From positions 27,483 through 91,482 of IMG/VR virus record IMGVR_UViG_3300049491_000419: a stretch of DNA of 64,000 nucleotides. One strand, given 5' to 3'. Below, piece by piece: positions 62,343 to 64,000 of this stretch. The notes under the pieces were generated by a model that was not told the origin of the DNA, did not search any database, and saw only the letters and a program-made list of their open reading frames with translations. A program made the position numbers and the translations under genes. Numbering within the stretch: the stretch's first letter is position 1; the number at the start of each line of letters is the position of its first letter. This stretch comes from a virus.

Positions 62343-62995
62343 GCATCCAAAGTAACTTTATTCCATCACTTGCAGTAACTAAGAAGAAGATTCTTATAGC
62401 AGTCCCATGCAAGGACATGATGTATTCTCACTTCGCATACTGTTTGCAAGAGCTGGTTGAGTATCATACAAGGCGTGGTATTGAAACTCAGGTTGAGTTC
62501 AATATGGGAACACTTATTGGTAGCCAAAGAGAAAAGTTGGCTGACAAGGCGCTTGAAGTTGAAGCAACACACATCCTGTGGTTAGATAGCGACATGATGT
62601 TTCCAAAGACAATCTGTGAAAAACTTTTGTCTCATGATTTGGATTTTGTCGCATGTAACTATTCAACACGGGCCCTGCCAACACGTTCAGTGGCTTTCGC
62701 AGAGATTGGAGAGTGGGATTCGTTTATTGGTAAAGATGAAACTGGCTTGATTTCGATTGCCGGTGTTGGATTAGGTTGCGCACTGATAAAAACTGCTATG
62801 CTAGATGATATACCTAAACCCTGGTTCCCTATTACATACAATGTAGATGCTAATGATTACCTAGGTGAAGATATGAACTTTTGCCAAAAGATTATTGAAT
62901 CCGGATATGTTGTGGCAATCGATTGTGATGCTTCAAGAGAAGTCTACCATATTGGATCCATTGCATTTGGCTGGAAGCAGGTTGACAAAGCGTAA
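62339..62995 (+). CDS. Glycosyltransferase, GT-A fold
   Basis: The 218-residue protein has KKKILIAVPCKDMMYSHFA, a THILWLDSDMMFP segment with a DxD motif (Asp83-Ser-Asp85), and later ANDYLGEDMNFCQK and VYHIG, an order seen in phage and bacterial GT-A enzymes. It would transfer a sugar from a nucleotide sugar to an unknown acceptor. It is the second glycosyltransferase next to a fibre cluster in this window. A sigma-70-type -35 element lies within its last codons. Confidence 0.8.
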   Translation: MSIQSNFIPSLAVTKKKILIAVPCKDMMYSHFAYCLQELVEYHTRRGIETQVEFNMGTLIGSQREKLADKALEVEATHILWLDSDMMFPKTICEKLLSHDLDFVACNYSTRALPTRSVAFAEIGEWDSFIGKDETGLISIAGVGLGCALIKTAMLDDIPKPWFPITYNVDANDYLGEDMNFCQKIIESGYVVAIDCDASREVYHIGSIAFGWKQVDKA

Positions 62996-63009
62996 CGCTA
63001 ATATACAAT
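62982..63009 (+). promoter_or_regulatory. Sigma-70-type promoter 1 of the right-end array
   Basis: TTGACA (62982-62987), a 16-nt spacer and TACAAT (63004-63009). The -35 is perfect and the -10 has 5/6 matches. The -35 lies inside the end of the glycosyltransferase gene. Confidence 0.7.
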
Positions 63010-63151
63010 AGCGACAGAACACAGTTGTTTATGGATTCTTTACCGGCGAATAGTCGTTCGGAATAGGTCCCTGTCTAAACGACTCCCTGGATTACTTGTC
63101 TTATGGTGATGACAGAAGAAAACTTAACATTCAAGCAAAATAGAATGTGGC

Positions 63152-63180
63152 TTGACACCTTAACTAAGACACGTTACATT
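63152..63180 (+). promoter_or_regulatory. Sigma-70-type promoter 2 of the right-end array
   Basis: TTGACA (63152-63157), a 17-nt spacer and TACATT (63175-63180): perfect -35, 4/6 -10, ideal spacing. Confidence 0.6.
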
Positions 63181-63275
63181 TAGTGACGATATGAGTTAGC
63201 AAGATGCACCATATGGTTCATGTCCGCTATCCTGTTGTGATGCCCAACGCAAACTTGGCATCAAGGATGAATGAT

Positions 63276-63304
63276 TTGACACCGGTTCTAAAAGGTGTCA
63301 AAAT
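63276..63304 (+). promoter_or_regulatory. Sigma-70-type promoter 3, with dyad symmetry
   Basis: TTGACA (63276-63281), a 17-nt spacer and CAAAAT (63299-63304). The region is also an inverted repeat (TTTGACACC / GGTGTCAAA), so it may be an operator or a hairpin rather than, or as well as, a promoter. Confidence 0.45.
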
Positions 63305-63325
63305 CGCAGATGATAAATAACTTTG
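63304..63325 (+). repeat. Repeated late-promoter cassette, copy 1
   Basis: CGCAGATGATAAATAACTTTG occurs at about 63305-63325 and again at 63441-63461. It contains the late core TGATAAATA at 63311-63319. In both copies a short hairpin lies just upstream. Confidence 0.75.
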
Positions 63326-63367
63326 TCGCAACCAATATATCTGTCTGAAGAAGATAACTTGAATGAC

Positions 63368-63396
63368 TTGACAGAGTCTCTATTACTTGTTAAACT
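63368..63396 (+). promoter_or_regulatory. Sigma-70-type promoter 4 of the right-end array
   Basis: TTGACA (63368-63373), a 17-nt spacer and TAAACT (63391-63396): perfect -35, 4/6 -10, ideal spacing. Confidence 0.5.
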
Positions 63397-63440
63397 TGCG
63401 GCTTGGTTGTAACAAATGCCTATTTGGTAGGTGTTTGATA

Positions 63441-63461
63441 CGCAGATGATAAATAACTTTG
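63441..63461 (+). repeat. Repeated late-promoter cassette, copy 2
   Basis: Second copy of the cassette, with TGATAAATA at 63447-63455, 136 bp after the first. It lies 55 nt upstream of the 54-aa gene at 63511, for which it could be the promoter. The hairpin AAATGCCT/AGGTGTTT (63414-63436) precedes it. Confidence 0.75.
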
Positions 63462-63510
63462 TAAGCAAAGTCTTACACCCTTTAACTTAACTTGAATTTT
63501 TGGAAACAAA

Positions 63511-63675
63511 ATGTTGAACTTTAACCTAAAATCAGCGAATGAGCATATGGTGGCGTTAGCCTCCAAGCGCCTCTGCGCCGGTCGCGGTTATTGGGCACTG
63601 GTCGGGTTTACACCAAGTAATATTGAACAAAACCCTGATATGATGGCTTCCTTCTATAAGGAGTCTGGAAACTAA
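63511..63675 (+). CDS. Small unknown protein (54 aa)
   Basis: An ATG preceded by GGAAA opens a 54-codon frame beginning MLNFNLKSANEHMVALASKR, with RGYWALVGFTPSN in the middle and ending FYKESGN. The composition is that of a soluble folded protein. It has a late promoter cassette 55 nt upstream and an intrinsic terminator 31 bp downstream, so it is a compact single-gene unit. The function is unknown. Confidence 0.6.
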   Translation: MLNFNLKSANEHMVALASKRLCAGRGYWALVGFTPSNIEQNPDMMASFYKESGN

Positions 63676-63709
63676 AGAAAAGTATCCAGAACACTTACAA
63701 AAGGAAGCC
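63645..63709 (+). other. Nested RNA stems overlapping the terminator of the small gene
   Basis: GGCTTCCTT (63645-63653) pairs perfectly with AAGGAAGCC (63701-63709), enclosing TCTGGA/TCCAGA (63664-63669 with 63685-63690). The outer stem uses bases that also form the left arm of the terminator at 63705-63733, so the two folds exclude each other, like an antiterminator and terminator. The left arm lies inside the end of the small gene, so its translation could influence the choice. Confidence 0.5.
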
Positions 63710-63733
63710 GCTAGGAAACTAGGCGGCTTTTTT
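63705..63733 (+). terminator. Intrinsic terminator after the small gene
   Basis: AAGCCGC-TAG and CTAG-GCGGCTT form a GC-rich stem around GAAA, with one bulge, followed by six T. This is a strong rho-independent terminator. Confidence 0.88.
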
Positions 63734-64000
63734 GTTGGCTCCAGCATAGCTGAAAACCAACTGTCGGGATAGTGTGATAGGGAAACGAGTTCCCTGGCAG
63801 GCACTGTAAAAAACATCTGTCGAAAGGGCGTGTCGGGGGCATAAAAGCGTGGCGATAACACGTGAGTCAGAACCCGATTGTAAAGTGTACCGATTTGAGA
63901 TGGTCTGAAACGACGCAAACGGTATCTTTTACAATAGGCATTTCACATGAAGTGCTTACAATGAATAATGGGTGCGCGACCGAGTTGGAGAGCGCGTGGC
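63734..64000. other. 267-bp tract to the window edge without a recognised gene
   Basis: The tract has short hairpins (AGGGAA/TTCCCT near 63779-63795). At the very end it has AGTTGG next to GCGCG/CGCGT, which resembles a D-loop but does not give a tRNA D-stem. An ATG at 63961 opens a frame that runs off the edge without a ribosome-binding site. Nothing can be assigned. Confidence 0.4.

Larger units (their letters stand above)
62996..63510. other. Promoter-rich intergenic tract (PeSt-like)
   Basis: About 515 bp without a convincing gene. It holds three further sigma-70-like promoters, two copies of a late-promoter cassette, and hairpins such as GATGCC/GGCATC near 63240-63262. T4 has comparable promoter early stuffer (PeSt) arrays upstream of early regions; the likeness is in layout, not sequence. 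A 24-codon frame at 63109-63183 is not supported. Confidence 0.6.

Noticed and set aside
63109-63183. 24-codon frame MTEENLTFKQNRMWLDTLTK...
   Set aside because: No ribosome-binding site, and a sigma-70-type promoter lies inside it; too short to support.
63965-64000. Possible tRNA start at the right edge (AGTTGG flanked by GCGCG/CGCGT)
   Set aside because: A D-stem of the required form cannot be made, and the anticodon and T arms lie outside the window.

Overview
This window is late-gene territory of a T4-superfamily (contractile-tailed, myovirus-type) bacteriophage. The evidence is a set of T4-type virion genes: portal gp20, protease gp21, scaffold gp22, major capsid gp23, baseplate gp5/gp6/gp25/gp26/gp48/gp53, and neck gp14/gp15. 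It also holds the T4-specific late sigma factor gp55 and the recombination nuclease pair gp47/gp46. gp23 is short (390 aa) and gp55 is long (311 aa), so this is a divergent T4 relative rather than a close coliphage. Nothing in the sequence fixes the host.

Layout. 1-15.6 kb, minus strand: a baseplate operon (in transcription order gp48-like, gp53, a large hub-like protein, gp5 with a C-terminal lysozyme, gp25, gp6, and a giant protein cut by the window edge). 15.6-21.1 kb, plus strand: sigma-70-type promoter, gp55, gp47, gp46, an unknown protein, a convergent PD-(D/E)XK nuclease, and a GH108 endolysin. 21.1-21.8 kb: no recognisable gene. 21.8-23.5 kb, minus: gp26 with an apparent -1 frameshift extension, plus one unknown. 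23.5-31.8 kb, plus: tape-measure-like protein, then the head operon gp20 to gp23. 31.9-48.2 kb, plus: a long run of fibre/adhesin genes with one glycosyltransferase. 48.2-49.9 kb: permuted NlpC/P60-like protein, Nudix hydrolase and HNH homing endonuclease. 49.9-52.6 kb, minus: neck genes gp15 and gp14. 52.8-61.8 kb, plus: three more fibre genes, two with C-terminal S74 chaperone domains. 61.8-63.0 kb: an unknown and a second glycosyltransferase. 63.0-64.0 kb: a promoter-rich, mostly non-coding tract with one 54-aa gene.

How it works together. Nearly every late transcription unit, on both strands, starts with TGATAAATA or a one-base variant, matching the T4 late promoter core TATAAATA. The sigma factor that would read it, gp55, is encoded in the window behind an ordinary TTGACG-17-TACAAT promoter. 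This gives an early or middle to late switch.

Main observations. (1) A textbook -1 frameshift cassette at the end of gp26 (A AAT TTT, 5-nt spacer, 10-bp hairpin) would fuse it to a 77-codon extension. (2) A fibre gene is interrupted by one in-frame TAA inside an otherwise continuous 457-codon frame. (3) A right-end array of sigma-70-like and late promoters contains a repeated cassette. (4) gp5 carries its lysozyme domain at the C-terminus rather than internally. (5) Fibre and baseplate proteins share modules on both strands. No tRNA, CRISPR array, integrase or reverse transcriptase was recognised.
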